64,000 nt of DNA from Pedobacter endophyticus (GTDB lineage: Bacteria > Bacteroidota > Bacteroidia > Sphingobacteriales > Sphingobacteriaceae): contig NZ_CP064939.1 of the NCBI RefSeq assembly GCF_015679185.1, forward strand, positions 4,464,001-4,528,000, read 5' to 3'. Both the position numbers and the translations under genes were made by a program. The notes beneath the pieces were generated by a model. The model ran no database searches, was not told the DNA's origin, and worked only from the letters and a program-made list of their open reading frames with translations. Each line of letters begins with the position of its first letter. Position 1 is the first letter of the stretch. Positions 35,869 to 45,833 of this stretch are shown here, piece by piece.

Positions 35869-36190
35869 TTCGTTATTTTTTTGTTGATCAAAATTATGCC
35901 GGATCTTGCTCATTTATGTTTGCAAATCCCCGAATTGTGTATGCGAAATAAGGAAGCTTCCACAGATTGGTTATAACCACTTGCTGTAAAGTGGATGTTC
36001 CCCTTTATTTGAACCCGACAATTAGCCTTAACGAAACAGTTATTTGCCAATCAGATCAGGGTTGACCGCTTCTCCGAATTTTTTCTTTATACTTGTGTTG
36101 GCCGATAATGCAAACCGGAAGGCGGATGTTCCTTAAAAAGTGCGAGTGAATAGAATCGGAAAGGATTTGAGACTAAAATCGATAATAATT

Positions 36191-36685
36191 ATGACCAAAA
36201 TTTTCACAGCTGGCGTTTTGCTTTTCGTAATAACTTGCTTTGCGGGATGTAAAAAGGACGACAAAATAACCGATAACTTCAAGTGCAAGGTTAACGGTAA
36301 GGTTTGGAGGCCAGGAAATACCGATTTTAAATACGGCCACGCGGCCGAAGCACATTTGATTGATGATGGAAAGACGTTTTTTGTTACGGCCTATCAGGAA
36401 GGTAGCCGGCAATCGATAACCATTTCTATATTTCTCGGTACCAATGTTGAGCCGGGGACTTATTATTTCAAAAACTCGACTCATTCTGCCGTTTTGGTCG
36501 ATCCATCTAACGATTTAAAGTTCGTTACTCAACAAGGCTACGATGGCAGTATAGAAATTGTCTCTCTGGATAAGGGAAGCAAAACAGTTACCGGCAGGTT
36601 TTCTTTTAAAGCACTCGATACCGAAACGAATAATGTGGCTGAAGTAACTGACGGGCAATTTAACCTGCAATATTACCCCTATTAA
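36191..36685 (+). CDS. Hypothetical lipoprotein (DUF6252-like)
   Basis: A 164-residue protein starting at the ATG at 36191, which gives a signal peptide with lipobox CFAGC then KKDDK. An upstream in-frame ATG at 36140 would place residues ahead of the signal. The mature part (FKCKVNGKVWRPGN, ITISIF, VEPGTYYF) resembles DUF6252 proteins, small beta-rich lipoproteins of Bacteroidota. No enzymatic role can be assigned. Confidence 0.75.
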   Translation: MTKIFTAGVLLFVITCFAGCKKDDKITDNFKCKVNGKVWRPGNTDFKYGHAAEAHLIDDGKTFFVTAYQEGSRQSITISIFLGTNVEPGTYYFKNSTHSAVLVDPSNDLKFVTQQGYDGSIEIVSLDKGSKTVTGRFSFKALDTETNNVAEVTDGQFNLQYYPY

Positions 36686-36708
36686 GATTTAGTAACCTTT
36701 AAATGCTG

Positions 36709-36738
36709 TTCGTTTTTAGAAATGGATGTTTATTTTTG
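36709..36738 (+). promoter_or_regulatory. Candidate promoter of the HPP-family gene
   Basis: TTCG (36709-36712), 18 bases, TATTTTTG (36731-36738). A start near 36744 supports the ATG at 36754 rather than the in-frame ATG at 36703. Confidence 0.5.
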
Positions 36739-36753
36739 CCGCATACATTTAAG

Positions 36754-37335
36754 ATGAAAAAAAGGCTCAAAAGACATATTAGAACTGCAAGATATATTGT
36801 TTACAAAGAAACACTAATCGATGCCAAAGAGCACTTATGGACTTGTTTGGGCTCATTTGTTGGTATTGCCGCAATCGGTTTATTAAATTCAAGTGCTTTC
36901 ACTTCGTTAGATAACGTGTTTTTAATCGGCTCATTTGGTGCCTCCGCCGTGTTGGTTTATGGCATAATCAACAGTCCGCTGGCACAACCCAGAAACCTGA
37001 TTGGCGGCCACCTGGTTTGTGCATTTGTAGGGGTTACCATTCACAAGCTCTTGCCCGGCGAGCTCTGGCTTTCTTCTGCCTTGTCGGTTTCGTTATCAAT
37101 TGTACTCATGCAGATCACAAAAACGCTGCATCCGCCCGGTGGCGCCACTGCACTCATTGCCAATATAGGTTCTCCAAAAATCATCGCGTTGGGCTACTGG
37201 TATCTTTTAAGCCCCGTTTTATCCGGAGTTACCATTTTGTTACTCATCGCCATATTCTTCAACAACAGAACATCGCACCGAAGTTATCCGAACAACAAAA
37301 AATGGTTTATGGTTTGGCGCAGGTACAGGCGCTAA
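36754..37335 (+). CDS. HPP-family integral membrane protein
   Basis: A 193-residue protein with about four membrane helices. The start at 36754 follows from the promoter position. The family signature LHPPGGATALIA lies about residues 128-139, and the N-terminal part holds SFGASAVLVYGI and QPRNLIGGH. HPP proteins have been linked to nitrite transport in some lineages, but no nitrogen genes are near, so the substrate stays open. Confidence 0.88.
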   Translation: MKKRLKRHIRTARYIVYKETLIDAKEHLWTCLGSFVGIAAIGLLNSSAFTSLDNVFLIGSFGASAVLVYGIINSPLAQPRNLIGGHLVCAFVGVTIHKLLPGELWLSSALSVSLSIVLMQITKTLHPPGGATALIANIGSPKIIALGYWYLLSPVLSGVTILLLIAIFFNNRTSHRSYPNNKKWFMVWRRYRR

Positions 37336-37404
37336 AAGTGCTTGTGTGAAACTGCTTGTTATTTGAAATAATTACTGCGACGATGTAAAGCGGCAATAAA
37401 TGCG

Positions 37405-38187
37405 TTAAACCACGCCAAGGGCTTCGGCAATTCTACAAGCCTCCATGGCATTGGTTACATTAAGCTTAGCAAAAATATTTTGCCTGTGCCTGTTAACCGT
37501 ATGGATACTCACACCGAGTTTAAACGCAATATCTTTACTTCTGTTTCCTCGTTTAATCAACCCAATAATTTCGCGCTCCCTTGATGATAAGATTTCCGCA
37601 GCATCTGCATCGGCCATGCCTATAACTTCGCCCGTTCTGGTGTTATGTATAATTCCATCGGGCGCATCAAACCCCGGATGTTCAATAATCAGGTTGTACT
37701 GGCAAAGGGATAAACTCATGTCGCCATCCTCCAGATTAATGTAAATGATGCGATGCTTTAAAAAAAACAATTCTCCCCCGCTATTCGTAGCCCTCAACTT
37801 GGTAATGGCCTCATAGCCGGGGCGGTCTTCCTTATTTAACGAATTTAAGAACTGAAAAAAGCGCAATTCGAGGCTGTATTTCTTTTTCAAATCATCATTG
37901 TGCACCAAGCTCAGTAGCTCATCTTCCCATATCGAGTTGATGATCACTTCTTTTTCCTGCAAACCAAGTTTTACAGCAAGCACCCCGTAGTAGGCGTAGC
38001 TCTTCCTCGCCTTCATGTCGCTCAGCACACTAATCCCGCCCTCAATTCCATTGTAAAATCGGGTAATTTGTTTAGCCTGATCCAACGACGAAGCCTGATC
38101 GAGATTGGTTGCGAACGATTGTGAACTCAGTTTGCGGTCTAAAACTTTCCGCAGGTCGTCCATCCCGGTATGGTTATTAGTAGCCAT
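37405..38187 (-). CDS. LuxR-type HTH transcriptional regulator
   Basis: A 260-residue protein. The C-terminal domain (about 195-258) is a clear LuxR HTH: LSSREREIIGLIKRGNRSKDIAFKLGVS followed by HTVNRHRQNIFAKL. The N-terminal ~170 residues look like a PAS-type sensing domain without an obvious cofactor motif. There is no receiver domain, so it is not a classical response regulator. It is divergent from the DUF1349 gene, 74 bases away, and may control it. Confidence 0.88.
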   Translation of the reverse strand: MATNNHTGMDDLRKVLDRKLSSQSFATNLDQASSLDQAKQITRFYNGIEGGISVLSDMKARKSYAYYGVLAVKLGLQEKEVIINSIWEDELLSLVHNDDLKKKYSLELRFFQFLNSLNKEDRPGYEAITKLRATNSGGELFFLKHRIIYINLEDGDMSLSLCQYNLIIEHPGFDAPDGIIHNTRTGEVIGMADADAAEILSSREREIIGLIKRGNRSKDIAFKLGVSIHTVNRHRQNIFAKLNVTNAMEACRIAEALGVV

Positions 38188-38261
38188 TGATGATTAAAGT
38201 AAAGGTTGGTAGCTTTGCAAAAATACATTTTTGTAGGTCATCAATTTTTATTTGAGAGAAG

Positions 38262-38909
38262 ATGAAAAAACTATTCGCAACAGTAATCCTTATTTTTAGC
38301 ATCATTGATATGAAAGCGCAAAGCCTCGAAAAAATGATCTGGTTTAATGAGCCCGAGCATTGGGAAATAAAAAATAACAGCCTGGTGATGCATGTTACGC
38401 CGAAAAGTGATTTGTGGCGCATATCGCACTACGGATTTACTGTTGATGATGCACCGTTTTTGTACGGAAGTTATGGCGGCGAATTTGAAGCAAAGGTCAA
38501 ATTAAGCGGCGATTATAAAACCCGATTTGATCAGACTGGACTGATGATCCGCATCGACCATAAAAATTATATCAAAACGGGCGTGGAGTTTGTAGATGGC
38601 AAATTTAATGTAAGCACCGTAGTAACGCATACCAAAAGCGATTGGAGCGTACTAACACTCGATAAAGCGCCGCCATTCATATGGATTAAGGCTGTGCGCA
38701 GGCTGGATGCGATAGAGATTTTTTATTCCCTTGATGATAAAACTTACATCATGACGCGGAATGCGCCACTGGCCGATAATACGCCGGTGATGGTGGGCTT
38801 AACAGCTGCTTCGCCGGATGGAGATGGATTTAAGGCTACTTTCGAGCATTTTTCAGTTAAACATCTTCCCGATCAGCGGAGATTAGAATGGCTAAAAAAC
38901 CATCAGTAA
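38262..38909 (+). CDS. DUF1349-domain secreted protein
   Basis: A 215-residue protein with a signal peptide ending MKAQ (residue 19). The body fits DUF1349 (a concanavalin-like beta-sandwich): FEAKVKLSGDYKTRFDQTGLMIRID, IKTGVEFVDGKFNVSTVVT and FIWIKAVRRLDAIEIFYS. The fold suggests carbohydrate binding, but no sugar-processing gene adjoins it. Confidence 0.85.
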   Translation: MKKLFATVILIFSIIDMKAQSLEKMIWFNEPEHWEIKNNSLVMHVTPKSDLWRISHYGFTVDDAPFLYGSYGGEFEAKVKLSGDYKTRFDQTGLMIRIDHKNYIKTGVEFVDGKFNVSTVVTHTKSDWSVLTLDKAPPFIWIKAVRRLDAIEIFYSLDDKTYIMTRNAPLADNTPVMVGLTAASPDGDGFKATFEHFSVKHLPDQRRLEWLKNHQ

Positions 38910-38929
38910 CCATTCTGGTTGATTAAAAC

Positions 38930-39838
38930 TTATCGTTTTTCAACCCAGTCAATCGCTGGCTTAAACTTAACGGCCCGTAAGCTGGTGTTCCAAATGGTTT
39001 TGATAAACGGCCATCGGTGTGTTTTTCTGTTCACGATGATGCGAAAAGGCATAATGAACATGCGGTGAACCCAGGTAATCCAAAATTGGAGCTCGCCACC
39101 GTGCATGCGCTTGGTAAATAGTTCATTTCGCAACCCGTATTCGTATTTCCATAAATGCTGATGCGTATCTTTAAAAACGCTGCTGATGTGGTTAATGGGC
39201 GTTTCGTGTGTGGCAATGCTATCTTCTACAGCAATGCCTGCCAGGCCGCTGTTGATAATCCGCTTCGAATATTCTACATCATCGTTCCAGATAAAATACT
39301 CCTTAAGCGGCAAGCCCACCTGTTCTACAGCCCTGGCCGATAGCAGCATAGAAACGAAAGTGCCAAACTGAATTAAAGGCTGCAGTGGCTGCGCTGGCAA
39401 AGATAACCTCGACAATTTCTTCTGATCGCTTAAGCGGTAAGTACGGTTCATTTCGTGGATGTTGTTATCCGTCCACAAAATTTTGCTCGATAAAAATCCG
39501 ACATGCTTTTGGTGCTCTTCAAGGTTATGGAGCGCAGCAAGCAGCGATTCTAAAGTATGATTGTTCGGAATAGTATCATCATCCATCAGCCATATCCAGT
39601 CGGCGCCGTGGCTGTAGGCTTTTGCTATTCCAAATGAGAATCCGCCTGCCCCGCCTACATTATCGCTGTGGTAGGCAATTACGTCCTGATCATTTAACCA
39701 CGATGCCGTGTCGTCGGTAGAGCCGTTGTTGATTACAATAATGAGATCTGGCCTGCGGGTTTGCGCTTTCACCTGCTTTATACACTTCTTTAAAAGCGGT
39801 AATCGATTAAAAGTGACAATTATTGCTACAACTTTCAT
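38930..39838 (-). CDS. Glycosyltransferase family 2
   Basis: A 302-residue GT-A enzyme. The N-terminal Rossmann part begins VVAIIVTFNRLPLLKKCI. The metal-binding block is WIWLMDDDTIPN (about 92-103). The acceptor region holds FIWNDDVEYSKRI and ends near residue 300. It resembles galactofuranosyl- and rhamnosyltransferases of the GlfT2 type. The gene stands alone, with no polysaccharide cluster around it, so donor and acceptor are unknown. Confidence 0.9.
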   Translation of the reverse strand: MKVVAIIVTFNRLPLLKKCIKQVKAQTRRPDLIIVINNGSTDDTASWLNDQDVIAYHSDNVGGAGGFSFGIAKAYSHGADWIWLMDDDTIPNNHTLESLLAALHNLEEHQKHVGFLSSKILWTDNNIHEMNRTYRLSDQKKLSRLSLPAQPLQPLIQFGTFVSMLLSARAVEQVGLPLKEYFIWNDDVEYSKRIINSGLAGIAVEDSIATHETPINHISSVFKDTHQHLWKYEYGLRNELFTKRMHGGELQFWITWVHRMFIMPFRIIVNRKTHRWPFIKTIWNTSLRAVKFKPAIDWVEKR

Positions 39839-40080
39839 ATTTAGTAACTGCTACTGGATTAAACAAACCTCTTGCTCACCAAAATGAAATGATTTTGACA
39901 GGAGAGGTTCTTTTCAATTGTAAACCGTTTGCCTTGGGTGGTGGTTTTATGGCAGTTGCAGATGATATCTTGTTGGTCAATCCTTTCACACTTATGCATA
40001 ATAAGGATCAAATTGGTCCTATTTAGATGTAGTATTTGCAGGCCGACAATATATTAAAGGCTATTAGATGCAGATTTGTT

Positions 40081-40290
40081 GGTAATTAGCTGCCATTTTA
40101 TGTTAAAAAGTTCAAAGTTGCAGTTAATAAGATCTATTTTGATGTTATTAGCATCAAGTTAGCAGTTAATAAGTTCAATTTTGATGTTATTAAGTTCAAG
40201 TTCGGGGTTAATAGGTTCTGATTTGATGTTATTAGGTTCAAGCACGATGTTTTTAGGCTCAAGTTTGAGGTGATTAGGCCCTAACCGCTG
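40081..40290. repeat. Ten tandem 21-bp repeats of exact period
   Basis: Units start at 40081, 40102, 40123 and every 21 bases to 40270. Consensus about GTTAATAAGTTCAAGTTTGAT, with alternating variants. The rest of the 781-base gap (39839-40619) holds no recognised gene. The forward frame reads as V-I/N-K/R-F heptads with stops; the reverse frame reads LEP-type heptads for about 40 codons without an ATG. Confidence 0.9.
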
Positions 40291-40619
40291 CTGCGGGGTC
40301 TGTTCAGTAAAACGGTGTCACTGATTATATCTTTCCTTAAGAATACTGCAGTTTGTGTATGCATAATTTCCATCCGGGATGCCGAGCATGCCATTGCCCA
40401 GAGGAATGGCTTCATCTCAGGCGTTTTACCAGCTCATTAATTTTTAAGAAATGTGTTGGCGAGGCCTGTGCTATGCAAAATTGATAGCTCAGCAAGAACA
40501 GTGAAATTGAAAGTCTGGAAAACGTTGCATTTAGTTTGGCTTAACAGTTTGTTCAAATTTATTTAATGTAACATTTTTATAACGCTTTTATTTTATTATG
40601 TTAGCATAAACTAAAGGCT

Positions 40620-41246
40620 ATGCCAATTAAGAAAGTTCTAAATATTGATGGCGATCATAAAGACTGGAACTCCTTTAAATCGGGAAATTGGGAGGCGTAC
40701 GGGCATATTTACGATGCTCATTTCAAACTGCTGAGTAATTATGGCTTCAAGTTTACCAAAGATGTAGCGCTAATTGAAGATTGCATACACGATTTATTTG
40801 TAAACCTGTGGCAAAAGCGGGCGCAGCTTGGTAATCCGCCATCGGTGCGGAATTACCTGTATAAATCGCTGAGGAACTCAATCTTTCGCAAGTTAGAGAG
40901 AGGGCAAAAATTTGTTAACTTAAATGAGGAAGACGAATATGCTTTCCACTTTGAGGTTTCCTTTGATACGTTGCTAATTGAAGATGAAGCCAAAAAAGAG
41001 CTGCAAACTAAACTAAAAAGTGCTGTAAAAACATTGTCCGCCAGGCAGCAGGAAATTATTTACCTGAGGTTTTACGAGGGCTTAAGCTACGATGAAGCTG
41101 CCGAAATTATGAACCTTAACGTCAGTTCTGCCTACAAGCTGCTTTATAAGGCGGTTGGCAAACTTCAACAACGCGTTAAACTCGCCGAGTTGATGATGAT
41201 CTTATGCCTTTTGGCACCAGAATACCACCTTTCGAGAATAAATTAA
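40620..41246 (+). CDS. ECF-type RNA polymerase sigma factor
   Basis: A 208-residue sigma-70 relative with regions 2 and 4 only. Region 2 covers about 28-95 (DCIHDLFVNLWQKRAQL). Region 4 covers about 140-190 (LSARQQEIIYLRFYEGLSYDEAAEIMNLNVSS), with the HTH that contacts -35. It is followed by a FecR anti-sigma gene and an STN-bearing SusC. This is the standard set in which substrate binding at the outer membrane releases the sigma factor to transcribe the locus. Confidence 0.95.
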   Translation: MPIKKVLNIDGDHKDWNSFKSGNWEAYGHIYDAHFKLLSNYGFKFTKDVALIEDCIHDLFVNLWQKRAQLGNPPSVRNYLYKSLRNSIFRKLERGQKFVNLNEEDEYAFHFEVSFDTLLIEDEAKKELQTKLKSAVKTLSARQQEIIYLRFYEGLSYDEAAEIMNLNVSSAYKLLYKAVGKLQQRVKLAELMMILCLLAPEYHLSRIN

Positions 41247-41314
41247 TTTTTTTTTTTAAACGTAGGGATAATTTACGAGGTCGATGTATATAGTAAGTAT
41301 AGGACCTTATCAAT

Positions 41315-42337
41315 ATGGATTTTTCTAAATATGTAAATTACACCTGCGAACGCTTATTGAACGATGACGACTTTATATGTTTTGTTATCGAGCAAAAAGC
41401 ATCAGATATGCACAATTGGGAGAAATTTCAGGAAGAAAACCCATATAAAAGCAAAATTGCGGTTTCTGCGTTTGAAACGATTTCATCATATCGGGAACAA
41501 GAGGTTTTTACGAATGACAGATCTCAATCGCTCGTTTTCGACAGGATTACCGCAACCGTTGCGCTAGAAAAAACCAAAATCAAGCGTTTCAATCGCCCGC
41601 TGTTTTTTAAGGCTGCCGCTGTTTTTGTTTTGGCCATGTTGTCGACCTTTTTGTATTTCAATTATTGGCATAAACAAACCGTAGAAACAGATTTTGGTAA
41701 CATCAGAGAAATAACACTGCCCGATGGTTCCGAACTTATTTTAAATGGCAATTCCAAAGTGCGCTATGCCTCAAATTTTAGCGATGGGTTAAGAGAGGTT
41801 TGGCTCAGCGGCGAGGCACTTTTTAAAGTGAAGCACATCAACATCGACACCAACAACATCAAGCCGGGCGAAAAATTTATTGTTCACTGCGATAACATGG
41901 ACATTGAGGTTTTAGGAACCACCTTTAATGTAAAAAACAGGCATAAGAAAACCACCGTAGGCTTGCTAACGGGAAAGATAAGAATCGATTTTAACGATGT
42001 TTCAGAAGAGTACCGACAACTGGTCCTCGCTCCGGGCGACCTTGTGAAACACAGCGCAAAGTCGGTGCCGGCGCAACAGCGAATTGCCAATGCACAACAA
42101 CTAACTGCCTGGGCAAGCCGACAGTTAATGTTTCAGGATGCAACGCTTGACGAAATGATTGCTGTGTTGCAAGACGATTTTGGATATGAGGTGATGCTGG
42201 GCGATGACAAGCTGAAGCAACTTAAGGTTGAGGGCGAGATTAATGTTGGTAGCGTTAAAGAATTGCTACGCATTTTATCCAACACACTGCATTTAACCGT
42301 AAAAACCAATAATACCACGATAACCATAACTGAATAG
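41315..42337 (+). CDS. FecR-type anti-sigma factor
   Basis: A 340-residue inner-membrane protein. A cytoplasmic part (residues 1-95) precedes one membrane helix (about 97-114, AAAVFVLAMLSTFLYFNY). The periplasmic FecR domain follows (FGNIREITLPDGSELILNGNSK and EVWLSGEALFKV), with a C-terminal DUF4974 domain (about 270-338). It would hold the upstream sigma factor until signalled by the STN domain of the SusC encoded 72 bases downstream. Confidence 0.94.
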   Translation: MDFSKYVNYTCERLLNDDDFICFVIEQKASDMHNWEKFQEENPYKSKIAVSAFETISSYREQEVFTNDRSQSLVFDRITATVALEKTKIKRFNRPLFFKAAAVFVLAMLSTFLYFNYWHKQTVETDFGNIREITLPDGSELILNGNSKVRYASNFSDGLREVWLSGEALFKVKHINIDTNNIKPGEKFIVHCDNMDIEVLGTTFNVKNRHKKTTVGLLTGKIRIDFNDVSEEYRQLVLAPGDLVKHSAKSVPAQQRIANAQQLTAWASRQLMFQDATLDEMIAVLQDDFGYEVMLGDDKLKQLKVEGEINVGSVKELLRILSNTLHLTVKTNNTTITITE

Positions 42338-42409
42338 ATCAACAGAATTTAAGCGCTTAAATTCTGCCACTATAAAACCAATTAAACCACCAACTAAACC
42401 AAACAAATT

Positions 42410-45400
42410 ATGAGAATATTTTACCTTAGCAGGGGTGCCAAATTTGGCTTCCTTACTATGATGTTCTGTACATATGCGTCATTTTGCTCTGCTCAACTGA
42501 TTGCTCAAAACACAGTTCGTTCAGGTAAGGTTAGGGCGCAAACCAAAATTGATAGCTGGGTTTCGTTAAAGACGGCACTGGAGCTTATCAAAAACAAATT
42601 TGATATAAAAATTGCCTACAAGGAGGGCATCCTCGAAAACAAGGGCAGTAACATCGACAAAGCAGAGATTTTGAGCTTTGACGATGCTGAAACCGCATTA
42701 ACATCGATACTTAATGGCTCTGACTTAAATTTCGATAAAATCAGCAGTTCGCAGTATATTATTGTTGGCGCAGGTGCTGCAAGCAGTGCTGATGTAATTA
42801 AGGGAACAATTTTTTCTGCCACCGACAACCTGCCGCTCATTGGCGCAACGGTTTACATTAAAGGCACTAAGGTAGGTGCTTCTACCAATACCCAGGGGCA
42901 GTTTAGCATCAACATTCCGTCTGAATTAAAAGGAAAGCCAATTGTATTGAGCATCGCCTCGGTGGGTTATGAAACGCTGGAACTACCGGTAACAGACTTC
43001 AAAACGCCGATTAGCGTAAAACTGAAAGAAAGCAGCAACAGCTTAAATGATGTGGTGGTAACCGCATTAGGCATTAAAAGAGACAGCAAAGCATTGGGCT
43101 ATGCCGTTACAGAAGTAAAAGGATCGGAATTTACCCAAGCTCGGGAAAACAATTTGGCCAACGCCCTAACTGGTAAAATTGCCGGTGTTAACGCTACAGG
43201 GCTTTCTACCGGCCCCGGCGGATCGAGTAGGGTAATTATTCGTGGTAACGGCTCTTTCAACGGCAATAACCAACCGCTTTACGTGGTTAACGGTATGCCT
43301 ATTGATAATAGCGTGCCGGGTGGGGCAGCCACTACAAACGCTGTTGGAAACAACATCGACAGGGGTGATGGTATAAGTAGCATTAACCCGGATGATATAG
43401 AAAGTATTACTGTGTTAAAGGGAGGTACTGCCGCCGCGTTATATGGCTCGCGGGCAAGTAATGGTGTGATTTTGATCACCACCAAAAAAGGTACAAAACT
43501 GAAAGGTATTGGTATAGAATATAACACCACCTACACCTTGGAAAACGCCATTAACGACAATGACTATCAGTATGAATTTGGTCAGGGTTTAAACGGAGTA
43601 AAACCTGCAAACAAAAACGAGGCCATTGCAACCGGCCGCCTTTCGTTTGGGGCAAGGATAGATGGCTCTGATTATATCGCCGCCGATGGCTTGGTGCATC
43701 CGTACAGCGCCGTAAAAAACAATATCGATAACTTTTATTCAACAGGAACCAATTTTACCAATACGTTGGCCTTTTCGGGCGGTAACGATGGGATTGTTTA
43801 CCGTTTATCAATTGCCGATCTCGATAGTAAGGGAATAATTTCCTCTACCCGTTTTAAGCGCCAAACGGCCAACCTAAACATCAGCGCAAAAATTAACGAT
43901 AAAATCAAGGTAGAAGGATTGGCCCAGTACAATTTAGAAAGAGGCTTTAACCGAACGCTTGCGGGCGATGCGCTGGGCAACCCGAACTGGACCCCTTACG
44001 AAATTGCCACAACCGCTGATGTAAGGTGGTTTGCACCAGGCTTTGATGAAGCGGGCAATCAAACCCCATGGAACGATGCCGGAATTGCAACTAATGGCTA
44101 TTTTGTAAAAAACAAGTATAAGCAAAACGATGTAAAGAACAGGTTTATCGGGCAGGGTTCAATTACCTACGATGTAGTAAAAAACTTTCAGATGAAAGGA
44201 GTAATCAGTCGCGATTTTTACAATTATAATTATGAGAACATCTTGCCTACCGGAGACCTTTATTTTCCGAAGGGACAATTTAATGCAATTAAATCTGATG
44301 TTTCCGAAACCAATTCGTTAGTTACGGCAAACTACCGTAACCGCATAGCCGAAAAGTTTGGAATTTCAATTCTGGGTGGGGCCAACAGCCGTCGCTTCGA
44401 AAATAAGCAACTGAACATGGATGGTAGAGACTACATCATTCCGTTTTTTTATAGCTACAAAAACCTGGCAACAGCAGCCACCATTCCGACTCACCAACGG
44501 GTTAGAACGAATTCTGTTTTTGGTTCAGCAGATTTTGATTACAAAAGCATCGTGTTTTTGACTTATACGGCTAGAAACGATTGGTTCTCGACCTTAAGCC
44601 CCGAAAATAACAGCATTTTATATCAAAGTGTTGGCGGTAGTCTGGTTTTATCAGATGCCTTTAAAATGCCATCCACTATCGATATCTTCAGGTTAAGAGG
44701 ATCGTGGGCCGAAGTGGGCGGGGGAGCTGCCGATCCTTACAAAATCAATTTCAGCTACAGCAATGTACCCAGCTCCGGCCCCCCTTTACAAGCTGTGGCC
44801 AGTAACGAAATTCCGAACGAAAACCTCAGACCTTATACCTCAACCACATACGAAGGTGGTTTTGAGTTAAAGATGTTTAAAGGTCGTTTGGGGCTTGATT
44901 TTACCTGGTATAGCCGTAAAACTACTGACGATATCTTAAATGCAACAATTTCATCAACCTCGGGTTACACCAGTGCAGTTTTAAATGTGGGTGAGCTGAG
45001 CAACAAAGGTATTGAGTTTTTATTGACCGGAGCACCAGTGAGGGAGGATAAATTCGGTTGGAATATCAGCTATAACATTGCTTACAATAAAAGTGAAGTA
45101 GTGAAATTGGTTGATGGAACAAATAGCTTCCAAGTGGCTTCATCAGTTAACAACTGGGCGCACATTAACCAAACGGTTGGTAGTGCTTACGGCACAATTG
45201 TAGGAACCCGCATGTTAAGAAACGATGCCGGTCAGATTGTGTACAACGCCGCAAGCAAGCGCCCTGTAGCAACAGGTTTGCAAGAACTGGGCAATGGTGT
45301 AGCGCCATTAACCATGGGTTTAACGCAAGATTTCAGGTTCGGGAACTTCAATTTGAGCTTCCTCATCGATGGAAAGTTTGGCAATAAGGTTTTTTCTGTA

Positions 45401-45823
45401 AAAGAGGTTTATGCAACACGTTTGGGTTTGATGAAAAGTACTTTGCCTGGTCGCGAGAATGGTTTAACTATTTCGGGCGTAGATCAGGCCGGAAACCCGT
45501 ATTCAGCACTTATTCCAGCGAGCGATATACGGGCGTATTATAACGATATGAGAAACTATTCTGAACTTTTTGTACATGATGGAGGATTTATCAAGCTACG
45601 TCAGGCCATTCTCTCGTACAACATTCCGGTTAAAAAAATGGATTTTTTGAAGATCCAATCCGCCAGTGTTTCATTTGTTGCACGTAACATCCTAACGTTT
45701 TACAAGCAAACAGATAATTTCGATCCCGAATCGAGTTATACAAACGGTAATGCCCAGGGTTTTGAATCTATCGGATTACCCAGAACCCGCACTTTCGGTT
45801 TAAACTTAATGGTTAAATTTTAA
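42410..45823 (+). CDS. susC: SusC/RagA TonB-linked receptor with STN signalling domain
   Basis: A 1137-residue outer membrane importer. After the signal segment (to about residue 40), an STN domain (about 45-120; ALELIKNKFDIKIAYKEGIL, then SSQYIIVG) touches FecR in the periplasm. The carboxypeptidase-like domain (about 128-210), the plug (DVVVTALGIKRDSKALGYAV; QPLYVVNGMPIDN; ASNGVILITTKKG) and the barrel follow, ending in MVKF. The STN domain is absent from the first SusC in the window, so the two loci use different control systems. The SusD partner starts 10 bases downstream. Confidence 0.95.
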   Translation: MRIFYLSRGAKFGFLTMMFCTYASFCSAQLIAQNTVRSGKVRAQTKIDSWVSLKTALELIKNKFDIKIAYKEGILENKGSNIDKAEILSFDDAETALTSILNGSDLNFDKISSSQYIIVGAGAASSADVIKGTIFSATDNLPLIGATVYIKGTKVGASTNTQGQFSINIPSELKGKPIVLSIASVGYETLELPVTDFKTPISVKLKESSNSLNDVVVTALGIKRDSKALGYAVTEVKGSEFTQARENNLANALTGKIAGVNATGLSTGPGGSSRVIIRGNGSFNGNNQPLYVVNGMPIDNSVPGGAATTNAVGNNIDRGDGISSINPDDIESITVLKGGTAAALYGSRASNGVILITTKKGTKLKGIGIEYNTTYTLENAINDNDYQYEFGQGLNGVKPANKNEAIATGRLSFGARIDGSDYIAADGLVHPYSAVKNNIDNFYSTGTNFTNTLAFSGGNDGIVYRLSIADLDSKGIISSTRFKRQTANLNISAKINDKIKVEGLAQYNLERGFNRTLAGDALGNPNWTPYEIATTADVRWFAPGFDEAGNQTPWNDAGIATNGYFVKNKYKQNDVKNRFIGQGSITYDVVKNFQMKGVISRDFYNYNYENILPTGDLYFPKGQFNAIKSDVSETNSLVTANYRNRIAEKFGISILGGANSRRFENKQLNMDGRDYIIPFFYSYKNLATAATIPTHQRVRTNSVFGSADFDYKSIVFLTYTARNDWFSTLSPENNSILYQSVGGSLVLSDAFKMPSTIDIFRLRGSWAEVGGGAADPYKINFSYSNVPSSGPPLQAVASNEIPNENLRPYTSTTYEGGFELKMFKGRLGLDFTWYSRKTTDDILNATISSTSGYTSAVLNVGELSNKGIEFLLTGAPVREDKFGWNISYNIAYNKSEVVKLVDGTNSFQVASSVNNWAHINQTVGSAYGTIVGTRMLRNDAGQIVYNAASKRPVATGLQELGNGVAPLTMGLTQDFRFGNFNLSFLIDGKFGNKVFSVKEVYATRLGLMKSTLPGRENGLTISGVDQAGNPYSALIPASDIRAYYNDMRNYSELFVHDGGFIKLRQAILSYNIPVKKMDFLKIQSASVSFVARNILTFYKQTDNFDPESSYTNGNAQGFESIGLPRTRTFGLNLMVKF

Positions 45824-45833
45824 CGATTTGAAA

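Noticed and set aside
40081..40290. CRISPR or iteron origin
   Set aside because: Units abut with no spacers and no replication gene is near, so neither reading is supported.
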